From assembly GCF_018614095.1 (NCBI RefSeq), contig NZ_JAGGOY010000001.1, forward strand, positions 1-64,000: DNA of 64,000 nucleotides. The letters are read 5' to 3'. Numbering within the stretch: the first letter of the stretch is position 1; the number at the start of each line of letters is the position of its first letter. Source of the stretch: Streptomyces sp. ISL-87 (lineage in GTDB: Bacteria > Actinomycetota > Actinomycetes > Streptomycetales > Streptomycetaceae). The notes below the pieces were generated by a model that saw nothing but the letters and a program-made list of their open reading frames with translations, did not search any database and was not told the DNA's origin. Positions 56,790 to 64,000 of the stretch are shown here, in pieces. Both the position numbers and the translations under genes were made by a program.

Positions 56790-57657
56790 GCTCGGCCGCG
56801 TACGGGGGCTCCGCGCCGGCCCGGGTGCACGTCAGCGCGGCCGCGTGGGCGGCGTAGGCCAGGACGCCGGGCCAGTCCACGGGCTGTCCCGCCATCCCCG
56901 ACAGCCGGTGCAGCAGCGCCGCGTTGACCGTGTCGCCCGCGCCGATCGTGTCCACCACCGAGATCCGGTGCGAGGGCGCCGAGTGCTCCGCGCCCTCCCG
57001 GGTCCACACCGTCAGACCCCCCGCTCCCCGGGTGAGCACCACCGCCGACGGTCCCGCCGCCAGCCAGTCGCTCACCCGCCCGCCCAGCCAGGCCGCGTCC
57101 TCCTCGGACAGCTTGAGCACGGAGACGTACGGCAGCCAGCCCAGGAACCGGGCCCGGTACAACGCCGGGTCCGCTATCAGGGCCGGCCGGATGTTGGGGT
57201 CGAGCAGGGTCAGCAGCCCGCGCTGTGACTCCCGGCGCAGCAGGGCCTCGTAGGCGCTCGCCCCCGGCTCCAGCAGAAGGGAGCAGGTGCCGAGCGCGAG
57301 GGCGCGTACGCCGTCCGGCAGTGCTGGCGGCAGGGTGAACAGCCGGTCCGCCGTGCCCTCGACGTAGAAGCCGTACGCCGCCGAACCGTCCGGGGCCAGC
57401 GAGGGCACGGCGAGCGTGGTCGGCTCCGGCCCGCGCTGGACCAGCGACAGGTCCACGCCCGCCGCCCGCAGCCCGGAAAGGAGGCTCTCGCCGAGGCCGT
57501 CCGTGGAGACCCGGGAGCAGAAGGCGACCTCCGCGCCGAGCCGGCCCAGCGCGAGCGCCGTGTTGTACGGTCCGCCGCCCGGCCGGGGCAGCAGCGCGCC
57601 CGGCGGCTGCGCCAGCGGCACCAGGTCGATCAGGGCTTCTCCACCGACGACGATCAC
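56779..57657 (-). CDS. PfkB-family carbohydrate kinase (fructokinase-like)
   Basis: 292 residues. IVVGGEALIDLVPL and GGGPYNTALALGRLG near residue 27 (substrate motif), then the DTIGAGDTVNAALL (GAGD catalytic Asp) near 245. In the fructokinase subgroup by the VVGGEALIDLV start. The sugar substrate is not certain. GTG 57657 has no strong Shine-Dalgarno. Alone between TetR and the Rieske gene. Confidence 0.87.
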   Translation of the reverse strand: MIVVGGEALIDLVPLAQPPGALLPRPGGGPYNTALALGRLGAEVAFCSRVSTDGLGESLLSGLRAAGVDLSLVQRGPEPTTLAVPSLAPDGSAAYGFYVEGTADRLFTLPPALPDGVRALALGTCSLLLEPGASAYEALLRRESQRGLLTLLDPNIRPALIADPALYRARFLGWLPYVSVLKLSEEDAAWLGGRVSDWLAAGPSAVVLTRGAGGLTVWTREGAEHSAPSHRISVVDTIGAGDTVNAALLHRLSGMAGQPVDWPGVLAYAAHAAALTCTRAGAEPPYAAELSG

Positions 57658-57774
57658 GCGGGGGAAGGTACCCCATCGGGCGGCGGTATCGTCGGGTGGG
57701 CTCCGTCCCCCGGCTCCGCCCAGACGTCGGGTGGGCCGCCCGCCCCGCTCCCGCCCATGATCCAGGAGAACCGC

Positions 57775-58206
57775 ATGTCCGCGTCGCAGTCCGCCGCCCG
57801 CCGTACCGTGCTCAAGGGCGCCGCCGCGCTCGCCGGGGCCGCCGGAACCGGTCTGACCCTCGCGGCCTGCTCCCCCGAGCCCGCCAGGGGCGCGGCCGCC
57901 CCGGCGGTGCCGGACGCGCCGGTTGAGCTGGGTGCCGTGGCCGATGTCCCGGTCGGCGGCGCGAAGCTGTTCCGGGAGCAGCGGGTGGTCGTCAGCTGCC
58001 CGGCGGAGGGCCAGTACAAGGCGTTCAGCGCCAAGTGCACGCACGCCGGCTGCGTCCTGGACAAGATCGACAAGGGTGAGGGCAACTGCCCCTGCCACGG
58101 CAGCCGCTTCGACGTCACCACCGGCAAGGTGCTGCGCGGCCCGGCCACCGCCCCGCTGGCCGCCGTCCAGGTCAAGGCCGAGGGCGGAAAGCTCATCGCG
58201 GGTTAG
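57775..58206 (+). CDS. Rieske [2Fe-2S] protein, Tat/lipoprotein secreted
   Basis: 143 residues from ATG 57775 (AGGAG 6 nt upstream; ATG 57757 lacks one). A twin-arginine signal RRTVLKGAAALAGAAGTGLTL ends in LAAC lipobox. Rieske cluster motifs CTHAGC (near residue 92) and CPCHGSRF (near 110) bind the 2Fe-2S centre with two Cys and two His. The small, standalone form suggests an electron donor to an oxygenase or a membrane complex; the partner is not visible here. Confidence 0.9.
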   Translation: MSASQSAARRTVLKGAAALAGAAGTGLTLAACSPEPARGAAAPAVPDAPVELGAVADVPVGGAKLFREQRVVVSCPAEGQYKAFSAKCTHAGCVLDKIDKGEGNCPCHGSRFDVTTGKVLRGPATAPLAAVQVKAEGGKLIAG

Positions 58207-58222
58207 CCCGAAGGCGCCGGTC

Positions 58223-58276
58223 CTAGGGGGTGTCCGGCGGATCAGGCCCGGCCATGATCGGCCGGACACCCCCTAG
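58223..58276. repeat. 54-bp imperfect hairpin between Rieske and the HTH gene
   Basis: CTAGGGGGTGTCCGGC at 58223-58238 pairs with GCCGGACACCCCCTAG at 58261-58276 (16 bp perfect), and an inner GATCA/TGATC pair extends it. The right arm contains the stop codon of the HTH gene. It may be a bidirectional terminator or a mobile-element footprint. Confidence 0.7.
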
Positions 58277-59211
58277 TTCCAGTCCCACCCGATCCCCAGG
58301 ATCCCGCGCCGCACCCCCGGCTCCACCAGGTGCACGGCCCGGTGGCGCCCGCTCGGGGTGAGGTCGGCCAGCCCGCTGCGCGGGGCGCCCGGCCGGCTCC
58401 GGCTGAACCGCCGGCAGCGCACCGGCAGGGCCGCCTCGTCGAAGCGGACCTGGAGCATGTACTGCCCGCCGGTGTAACTGAAGCCCCGGACGTACTCGGT
58501 GCTGCGGCCGCCCGTGCCGTCCTCGAAGCCGTAGCCGAAGACGTACGTGTCCCCCGCGCGCAGCCTGGCGTCGAACAGCAGCTCGGCGACCACCACCCCG
58601 GCCTCCCGGTGCCACCGGACGCGCCCGGTCCGGCAGTTCTCGTCCGCCCGCACCCGGATCCGGGCCGGGTCGCACCCGGGATCGCCGTGGTGGACGGCGA
58701 GGTAGCGGTCGACCCCGTCGCGGTGCGCCCGTACGACGTGCTGCGAAGCGCGGTCCAGCAGCTCGCCGGCCGCCCCGATGCGCACCCGCTCGTGGTGGCC
58801 GACGGTGTGCAGGCCGCCGTCGCAGGGCAGTTCCATGTCGGCCAGCAGCTCCTCCACGGCCGCGCCCACGCTGATCAGCGCCCGGTACGAGCGGGCCGGC
58901 GGGCGGAGCGGTTCGGGCCCGCCGCCGCCCTCCGGTGCCAGCAGTCGCAACAGTGTGCCCTCGGGCAGCTCCAGGATCTGCTCCAGGGCGCGTACGGCCT
59001 TCAGGGACTCGGGGCGGCGCGGCCGCCGGGCGCCCTGCTGCCAGTAGCTGAGGCTGGTCACCCCGAGCTTGATGCCGCGGGCCGCGAGCCGGTGCTGCAC
59101 GCGGTGCAGGGGCAGGCCGCGGGCGTCGAGCGCGGCGCGCAGCGCGACGTGGAAGGGCCCGGCACGCAGCAGTTGCAGCAGCTCTCGGGTGCTGTCCCGG
59201 CTCGACCGCAT
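58273..59211 (-). CDS. XRE-like HTH-domain protein with sensor-like C-terminus
   Basis: 312 residues. The N-terminal 70 residues form a helix-turn-helix (LHRVQHRLAARGIKLGVTSLSYWQQGARRPRRPES). The middle holds HERVRIGAAGELLDRASQHVVRAHRDGVDRYLAVHHGDP and the C-terminal part is beta-rich (GGQYMLQVRFDEAALPVRCRRF). The whole is a Streptomyces-type protein of unknown role; the C-terminal domain could bind a ligand. GAGGAG lies 5 nt before the ATG. A GTGAACGTTCAC dyad and two half-sites upstream suggest self-binding. Confidence 0.75.
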   Translation of the reverse strand: MRSSRDSTRELLQLLRAGPFHVALRAALDARGLPLHRVQHRLAARGIKLGVTSLSYWQQGARRPRRPESLKAVRALEQILELPEGTLLRLLAPEGGGGPEPLRPPARSYRALISVGAAVEELLADMELPCDGGLHTVGHHERVRIGAAGELLDRASQHVVRAHRDGVDRYLAVHHGDPGCDPARIRVRADENCRTGRVRWHREAGVVVAELLFDARLRAGDTYVFGYGFEDGTGGRSTEYVRGFSYTGGQYMLQVRFDEAALPVRCRRFSRSRPGAPRSGLADLTPSGRHRAVHLVEPGVRRGILGIGWDWN

Positions 59212-59224
59212 GGCGACTCCTCAT

Positions 59225-59323
59225 GTGAACGTTCACGCGCCATGGGACGGGAGGTCCCACCGGTGGCGCCCGGGACCCAGGTGACAGGACGGCTGCCGTT
59301 CACATCGCGGCCCCACCGTTCAC
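59225..59323. promoter_or_regulatory. GTGAAC-type operator cluster upstream of the HTH gene
   Basis: A perfect 12-bp dyad GTGAACGTTCAC at 59225-59236 and two CCGTTCACA half-sites at 59296 and 59316 (20 bp apart). All lie in the divergent promoter between the HTH gene (start 59211) and the protease gene (start 59464). Confidence 0.6.
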
Positions 59324-59463
59324 ACTGCAATGTCACCGCGTATTGAAGCGTGTTGACCTGATCGCGACAACACCCTGATGCTCCCCTCAGCGTCCGGACG
59401 CGCTCCTCCATCCCCATGCTCCCCCTGGCCTCGCCGGGGGGACCCCCACACGGGAGGAACGCG

Positions 59464-60057
59464 ATGCGCACCATCCGAAACCGGCGGCTTTCCCTCGCCG
59501 CCGTCGTCACCGCCGTGCTCTTAGCCCTGCCCACCGGCACCGCCACCGCCGCCGATGCCGGCACCGATTCCGCCCTGTCGTACAAGCGCCTGGACATCAC
59601 CATGCAGGCGCAGCAGAAGACCAACTGGTGCTGGGCCGCGAGCGGCAACACCATCGCCACTTGGTTCGGTCGCAACTACACCCAGAACCAGTTCTGCAAC
59701 GCCGCCTTCAACCGCCAGCAGGGCTACGACTGCCCCAACAACCAGGCCACGCTCGGCAACGTCCAGACCGCCCTGGACTGGGCCGGCATCAACTCCGGCT
59801 CCTACGTCACCGGCTGGCTCCGCTATTCGACCGTCCAGAGCGAGATCAACGCCGACCGCCCGGTCGAGACCCGGATCCAGTGGTCCAACGGCGGCGGCCA
59901 CATGCACGTCCTCTACGGCTACGACACCGCCAACAGCTGGGTCTACTGGGGCGACCCCTGGCCCTCCAGCGACCGCTACAACTGGGCCTCGCACGCCTGG
60001 TACGTGGACAACAGCACCTTCTCCTGGACCCACTCCCTCTACCGGATCGGGGCGTGA
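59464..60057 (+). CDS. Secreted papain-like cysteine protease
   Basis: 197 residues. A signal peptide (LSLAAVVTAVLLALPTGTATA), then a papain-like/C39 peptidase: KTNWCWAASGNTIATWFG supplies the Cys near residue 57, GGGHMHVLYGYD the catalytic His near 143, and a WYVDNSTFSW segment later. The two further Cys may pair. Exported, so it acts outside the cell. GGGAGGAAC lies just before the ATG. It is followed 5 bp later by the partner gene, likely co-transcribed. Substrate unknown. Confidence 0.83.
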   Translation: MRTIRNRRLSLAAVVTAVLLALPTGTATAADAGTDSALSYKRLDITMQAQQKTNWCWAASGNTIATWFGRNYTQNQFCNAAFNRQQGYDCPNNQATLGNVQTALDWAGINSGSYVTGWLRYSTVQSEINADRPVETRIQWSNGGGHMHVLYGYDTANSWVYWGDPWPSSDRYNWASHAWYVDNSTFSWTHSLYRIGA

Positions 60058-60062
60058 CCGCC

Positions 60063-60839
60063 ATGACCATGCGTGCCGCCACCGCCGCCGGTTTCCTCGC
60101 CGCGACCGCCCTGCTGGCCGCCCTGGCCCCGCAGGCCTCCGCGGCGCCCGTGCCGCAGCCCCAGTCGGCCACCGCCGAGACCAAGGCGGAGGCCGCGCGG
60201 GCCGCCGCCGCGCCCGGGACCATGGCCACCCTCTCCCGGTTCTTCGCCCGCGAGGGGAAGGTCTCGGCGGCCGCCGCCAGGCCGCGCGTCGAGGGCGAGG
60301 CGATACCCGTCCACTACCTCTCGCCGGACTTCGTGGCGGGCCGGGCCGGGGCGTCCGTGGCCCGCCTGGAGTTCCTCGCCAGCAAGGCGGTCTCCTCGGA
60401 CGGGCAGCAGGCCGCGCTGTGGACCGCCAGGACGGAGGCGGGGTGGGAGGTGGTGAACATCGCCACCGGCGACGACGAGTTCCGCTACGCGCAGCTGGGC
60501 GCGGCCAAGCTGCCGGGAGGCACGGTGTTCCGGGAGCCACAGATCGACGCGTGGTACGTGGCCCAGGGGGCGCGGGTGCTGCCGCTGGACGAGGACGCGG
60601 TGCGGGCGGTGGGCGAGCGGGGCACCTCGCTGACCGCCTACCGGGCCAGGGTCGCCACGGCGTACGGGGACAAGCTGCCGGGTTCCGCCTATGCGGAGGC
60701 CGGTAAGGCGGGGGGCTACGAGGCCGGTGCCGCCGCCGACGGGCCGACGGCCCTCGGGGCCGGTGCGGTGGCGGGCACGCTCGCCGTAGGAGCCGTCGGA
60801 GTGCTGGCGGTGCGGCGGCGCAGGGTGGTGCGGGTGTAG
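60063..60839 (+). CDS. Secreted, membrane-anchored protein next to the protease
   Basis: 258 residues. Signal peptide (FLAATALLAALAPQASA), a Glu/Ala-rich region, a domain of about 150 residues (IPVHYLSPDFVAGRAGASVARLEFLASKAVSS and REPQIDAWYVAQGARVLPLDEDAV), and a C-terminal membrane helix (ALGAGAVAGTLAVGAVGVLAV) with an RRRRVVRV tail. No recognised family. Its placement 5 bp downstream of the protease suggests a partner, inhibitor or anchor. ATG 60063; ATG 60069 also possible. Confidence 0.72.
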   Translation: MTMRAATAAGFLAATALLAALAPQASAAPVPQPQSATAETKAEAARAAAAPGTMATLSRFFAREGKVSAAAARPRVEGEAIPVHYLSPDFVAGRAGASVARLEFLASKAVSSDGQQAALWTARTEAGWEVVNIATGDDEFRYAQLGAAKLPGGTVFREPQIDAWYVAQGARVLPLDEDAVRAVGERGTSLTAYRARVATAYGDKLPGSAYAEAGKAGGYEAGAAADGPTALGAGAVAGTLAVGAVGVLAVRRRRVVRV

Positions 60840-60953
60840 CCACCCGGGCCCGGCCGTCCGCCAGGCGGCCGGGCCCCGCGGGCGGCGATGCCCCTCCCGC
60901 CCTTCCACCTCCCCCGGACTCCGTCCGGGGGACCCCCACCCGGGCCCCGCCCC

Positions 60954-60986
60954 CGACCCCCGCCTCAAGCGCCGGCGGGGCTGAAA
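60954..60986. repeat. Copy of the dispersed repeat before uvrC
   Basis: GACCCCCGCCTCAAGCGCCG followed by GCGGGGCTGAAA: a variant of the repeat seen at hrpB and uvrA, in the gap upstream of uvrC. Confidence 0.75.
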
Positions 60987-61011
60987 GGCCGGGCAGCCCG
61001 GTGCGGGCGGG

Positions 61012-61034
61012 TTGTCGGTGGCCGCAAGTAGGGT
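61012..61034 (+). promoter_or_regulatory. PafBC-type DNA-damage promoter motif, uvrC
   Basis: TTGTCGGTGG at 61012-61021, spacer CCGCAAG, then TAGGGT at 61029-61034, 7 nt before the uvrC ATG. Confidence 0.65.
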
Positions 61035-61041
61035 GGATGGC

Positions 61042-63075
61042 ATGGCCGACCCTTCCAGCTACCGCCCCAAGCCGGGACAGATTCCTGACTCCCCGGGCGT
61101 CTACAAGTTCCGCGACGAACACCGTCGGGTGATCTACGTCGGGAAGGCCAAGAGCCTGCGCCAACGCCTGGCCAACTACTTCCAGGACGTCGCGAGCCTG
61201 CACCCCCGTACCGCCACGATGGTGACCACGGCCGCCTCCGTCGAGTGGACCGTCGTCTCCACCGAGGTCGAGGCGCTCCAGCTGGAGTACTCCTGGATCA
61301 AGGAGTTCGACCCCCGGTACAACGTCAAGTACCGGGACGACAAGAGTTATCCCTCCCTCGCCGTCACCCTCAATGAGGAGTACCCCCGGGTCCAGGTCAT
61401 GCGGGGGCCCAAGAAGAAGGGCGTGCGCTACTTCGGGCCGTACGGGCACGCCTGGGCCATCCGCGAGACCGTGGACCTCATGCTCCGGGTCTTCCCCGTC
61501 CGCACCTGCTCCGCCGGGGTGTTCAAGCGCTCCGCCCAGATCGGCCGCCCCTGCCTGCTCGGCTACATCGGCAAGTGCTCCGCCCCCTGCGTCGGCCGGG
61601 TCACCCCCGAGGAGCACCGCGAACTGGCCGAGGACTTCTGCGACTTCATGGCCGGCCGCACCGGCACCTACCTCTCCCGCCTGGAGAAGGAGATGCACGA
61701 GGCCGCCGAGGAGATGGAGTACGAGAAGGCCGCCCGGCTGCGCGACGACATAGGGGCGCTGCGCCGCGCCATGGAGAAGAACGCGGTCGTGCTCGCCGAC
61801 GCCACCGACGCCGACCTGATCGCGGTCGCCGAGGACGAGCTCGAAGCCGCCGTGCAGATCTTCCACGTACGCGGCGGCCGGGTCCGCGGCCAGCGCGGCT
61901 GGGTCACCGACAAGGTCGAGGCCGTCGACACGGCCGGCCTCGTCGAGCACGCCCTCCAGCAGCTGTACGGGGAGGAGAAGGGCGAGGCGGTCCCCAAGGA
62001 GGTGCTCGTCCCGGCGCTCCCCGACGACGCCGCCGCGCTGGCGCTGTGGCTCGCCGAACGGCGCGGCGCCCAGGTGAGCCTGCGCATTCCGCAGCGCGGG
62101 GACAAGAAGGCCCTGATGGAGACCGTCCACCGCAACGCCCAGCAGTCCCTGGCCCTGCACAAGACCAAGCGCGCCAGCGACCTCACCACCCGCTCCCGGG
62201 CCCTTGAGGAGATCGCCGAGGCGCTGGACCTGGACAGTGCCCCGCTGCGCATCGAGTGCTTCGACATCTCGCACCTCCAGGGTGAGGACGTCGTCGCGTC
62301 CATGGTCGTTTTCGAGGACGGGCTGGCGCGCAAGAGTGAGTACCGGCGCTTCCAGATCAAATCCTTCGAGGGGCAGGACGACGTCCGCTCCATGCACGAG
62401 GTCGTCTCCCGGCGCTTCCGCCGCTACCTCCAGGAGAAGCTGAAGACGGGGGAGTGGTCCCCCGAGGACGGCGAGGGCCCCGAAGAGGATGACGGGCGCC
62501 CGAAGCGCTTCGCGTACCCGCCGCAGCTCGTCGTGGTCGACGGCGGCCGGCCTCAGGTGGCCGCCGCCAAGCGGGCCCTGGAAGAGCTCGGCGTCGACGA
62601 TGTGGCCGTATGCGGCCTGGCCAAGCGGCTGGAGGAGGTCTGGCTGCCCGGGGACGACGACCCGGTCGTGCTGCCCCGTAGCAGCGAGGGCCTCTACCTG
62701 CTCCAGCGCGTCCGTGACGAAGCCCACCGCTTCGCCATCCAGTACCAGCGCAACAAGCGCGGCAAGCGGCTCAGGACCGGCCCGCTGGACGAGGTGCCCG
62801 GGCTCGGCGAGAGCCGCAGGCAGGCCCTGATCAAGCACTTCGGTTCGGTGAAGAAGCTGAGACAGGCGACAATCGACCAGATCTGCGAGGTCCCCGGCAT
62901 AGGCCGCAAGACGGCCGAGACCGTGGCCGCGGTCCTCGCCCAGTCGGTCCCCGCCGTTCCTGCCGTCAACACGGCGACAGGAGAGATCATTGAGGATGAG
63001 ACCCCCGCCCCGCGGGTGGGGGTTCCTCCCAGCGGTAGCTGGGGGACATCGTCCGAACGGGGGACCGAGCAATGA
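61042..63075 (+). CDS. uvrC: Excinuclease ABC subunit C
   Basis: 677 residues. GIY-YIG nuclease domain at the N-terminus ([31 protein letters not shown]), a UVR domain near 200-240 ([24 protein letters not shown]), the RNase H-like 5' nuclease domain ([24 protein letters not shown] near 415), and C-terminal (HhH)2 near 600 ([20 protein letters not shown]). It makes both incisions around lesions bound by UvrB. The last 20 residues (after about 657) come from a dispersed palindromic repeat. The mRNA is probably leaderless, with a damage-type promoter motif. Its stop overlaps rapZ (ATGA). Confidence 0.96.
   Translation: MADPSSYRPKPGQIPDSPGVYKFRDEHRRVIYVGKAKSLRQRLANYFQDVASLHPRTATMVTTAASVEWTVVSTEVEALQLEYSWIKEFDPRYNVKYRDDKSYPSLAVTLNEEYPRVQVMRGPKKKGVRYFGPYGHAWAIRETVDLMLRVFPVRTCSAGVFKRSAQIGRPCLLGYIGKCSAPCVGRVTPEEHRELAEDFCDFMAGRTGTYLSRLEKEMHEAAEEMEYEKAARLRDDIGALRRAMEKNAVVLADATDADLIAVAEDELEAAVQIFHVRGGRVRGQRGWVTDKVEAVDTAGLVEHALQQLYGEEKGEAVPKEVLVPALPDDAAALALWLAERRGAQVSLRIPQRGDKKALMETVHRNAQQSLALHKTKRASDLTTRSRALEEIAEALDLDSAPLRIECFDISHLQGEDVVASMVVFEDGLARKSEYRRFQIKSFEGQDDVRSMHEVVSRRFRRYLQEKLKTGEWSPEDGEGPEEDDGRPKRFAYPPQLVVVDGGRPQVAAAKRALEELGVDDVAVCGLAKRLEEVWLPGDDDPVVLPRSSEGLYLLQRVRDEAHRFAIQYQRNKRGKRLRTGPLDEVPGLGESRRQALIKHFGSVKKLRQATIDQICEVPGIGRKTAETVAAVLAQSVPAVPAVNTATGEIIEDETPAPRVGVPPSGSWGTSSERGTEQ
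63014..63050. repeat. Dispersed palindrome in the uvrC 3' end
   Basis: GGTGGGGGTTCCTCCCAGCG then GTAGCTGGGGGAC: the CCCAGC-GGTA-GCTGGG hairpin (63028-63043) is, from memory, typical of Streptomyces intergenic repeats. Here it encodes the UvrC tail. Confidence 0.55.
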
Positions 63076-64000
63076 CCGAGCACGAGACCGCGCACGACCG
63101 AGACGGAGCACAGGTGAGTACGCCCACGACAGTGGAGCCCGGCGAGGCCGCCGAGGCGGCCATCCCCGAGCTGGTGATCATCTCCGGCATGTCAGGAGCC
63201 GGCCGCAGCACGGCGGCCAAGTGCCTGGAGGACCTCGGCTGGTTCGTCGTCGACAACCTGCCCCCAGCCCTGATCCCCACCATGGTGGAGCTGGGCGCCC
63301 GCTCGCAGGGCAATGTGGCGCGCATCGCCGTCGTCGTCGACGTCCGCGGCCGCCAGTTCTTCGACGCGCTGCGCGAGTCCCTCGCCGACCTGGAAGCCCG
63401 CGGCGTCACCCGCCGCATCGTCTTCCTGGAGTCTTCCGACGACGCGCTGGTCCGCCGCTTCGAGTCGGTCCGCCGCCCGCACCCGCTCCAGGGCGACGGC
63501 CGCATCGTCGACGGCATCGCCGCCGAGCGGGACCTGCTGCGCGAGCTGCGCGGCGACGCCGACCTGGTGATCGACACCTCCAGCCTGAACGTGCACGAGC
63601 TGCGCGCCAAGATGGACGCCCAGTTCGCGGGCGACGAGGAGCCCGAGCTGCGGGCCACCGTGATGTCCTTCGGATACAAGTACGGCCTTCCCGTCGACGC
63701 CGACCTCGTCGTCGACTGCCGCTTCATCCCCAACCCGCACTGGGTCCCGGAGCTGCGCCCCTTCACCGGGCTCAACCCCGAGGTGTCGGGCTACGTCTTC
63801 AGCCAGCCCGGCGCCAAGGAGTTCCTCGACCGCTACACCGAGCTGCTTCAGCTCATCGCCACCGGCTACCGCCGCGAAGGCAAGCGCTACGTGACCATCG
63901 CGGTCGGCTGCACCGGCGGTAAGCACCGCAGTGTGGCCATGTCCGAGAAGCTCGCCGCCCGCCTCGCCTCCGAGGGAGTAGAGACCGTCGTCGTCCACCG
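63072..64000 (+). CDS. rapZ: RapZ-like RNase adapter/NTPase (cut by window end)
   Basis: At least 309 residues, nearly complete. The N-terminal P-loop reads [35 protein letters not shown], with Arg where most Walker A have Lys (common in actinobacterial RapZ). [19 protein letters not shown] is next, then the C-terminal domain with [26 protein letters not shown] and [15 protein letters not shown]. In E. coli RapZ guides RNase E to the GlmZ sRNA; the actinobacterial role differs and is less known. The start ATG overlaps the uvrC stop as ATGA. The stop lies outside the window. Confidence 0.9.
   Translation, partial: MTEHETAHDRDGAQVSTPTTVEPGEAAEAAIPELVIISGMSGAGRSTAAKCLEDLGWFVVDNLPPALIPTMVELGARSQGNVARIAVVVDVRGRQFFDALRESLADLEARGVTRRIVFLESSDDALVRRFESVRRPHPLQGDGRIVDGIAAERDLLRELRGDADLVIDTSSLNVHELRAKMDAQFAGDEEPELRATVMSFGYKYGLPVDADLVVDCRFIPNPHWVPELRPFTGLNPEVSGYVFSQPGAKEFLDRYTELLQLIATGYRREGKRYVTIAVGCTGGKHRSVAMSEKLAARLASEGVETVVVH

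Overview
The window is high-GC actinobacterial chromosome, almost certainly Streptomyces. The evidence is strong GC3 bias, frequent GTG starts, a chaplin, ANTAR and SPW_0924-type proteins, and the order liv operon - polA - rpsA - coaE - uvrB - uvrA - uvrC - rapZ, which I recall as typical of Streptomyces chromosomes. It is mostly core genome, with small accessory patches at the left edge (an IS1182-like transposase tail and a divergent hydrolase/TetR pair with overlapping 5' ends) and around 34.8-35.7 kb (a decayed gene).

Layout. 0-2.6 kb: transposase remnant, alpha/beta hydrolase, TetR, EF-hand protein, and an HTH-LAGLIDADG protein next to tRNA-Leu(CAA). 2.8-9.4 kb: a PdtaR-like ANTAR response regulator, then a complete branched-chain amino-acid ABC transporter (livK-H-M-G-F, minus strand). 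9.9-13.4 kb: lipoprotein, hotdog thioesterase, FdhF/YdeP-type molybdoenzyme. 13.6-25.2 kb: polA, DUF4184, lytic transglycosylase, SPW_0924, DUF3068, HrpB helicase with methyltransferase, rpsA. 25.4-32.7 kb: PAC2 protein, coaE, TPR, DUF6343, a SNF2 helicase/SWIM protein pair, a HAD-like protein. 32.8-42.8 kb: chaplin, DUF2293, cupins, PQQ-like pseudogene, uridine-kinase-like protein, lipoprotein, pseudouridine catabolism (psuG-psuK), MFS, ogt, secreted GDPD. 43-49.3 kb: uvrB, TerD, a TerD/ATPase-like fusion, and terC behind a manganese riboswitch. 49.3-64 kb: MHS transporter, MBL hydrolase, MDMPI-like protein, uvrA, SDR/TetR pair, PfkB kinase, Rieske protein, HTH protein, papain-like protease with partner, uvrC, rapZ (cut by the window end).

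Themes. (1) DNA repair: polA, uvrB, uvrC, ogt and the SNF2/SWIM operon all share an upstream signature of the form TTGTCAGTGG, seven bases, TANNNT. This matches the RecA-independent, PafBC-type DNA-damage promoter described in mycobacteria, and suggests a co-regulated repair set. (2) RNA regulation: a yybP-ykoY-like Mn2+ riboswitch precedes terC, and its 3' P1 strand can form a perfect 10-bp duplex with the terC Shine-Dalgarno region. (3) Several genes look leaderless (TANNNT 6-8 nt before the start codon). (4) Minisatellites and dispersed palindromic repeats occur at gene ends and inside genes, including an in-frame pair of intergenic repeats inside hrpB.

Functions are inferred by recognising motifs and families by eye. 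No database search was run.
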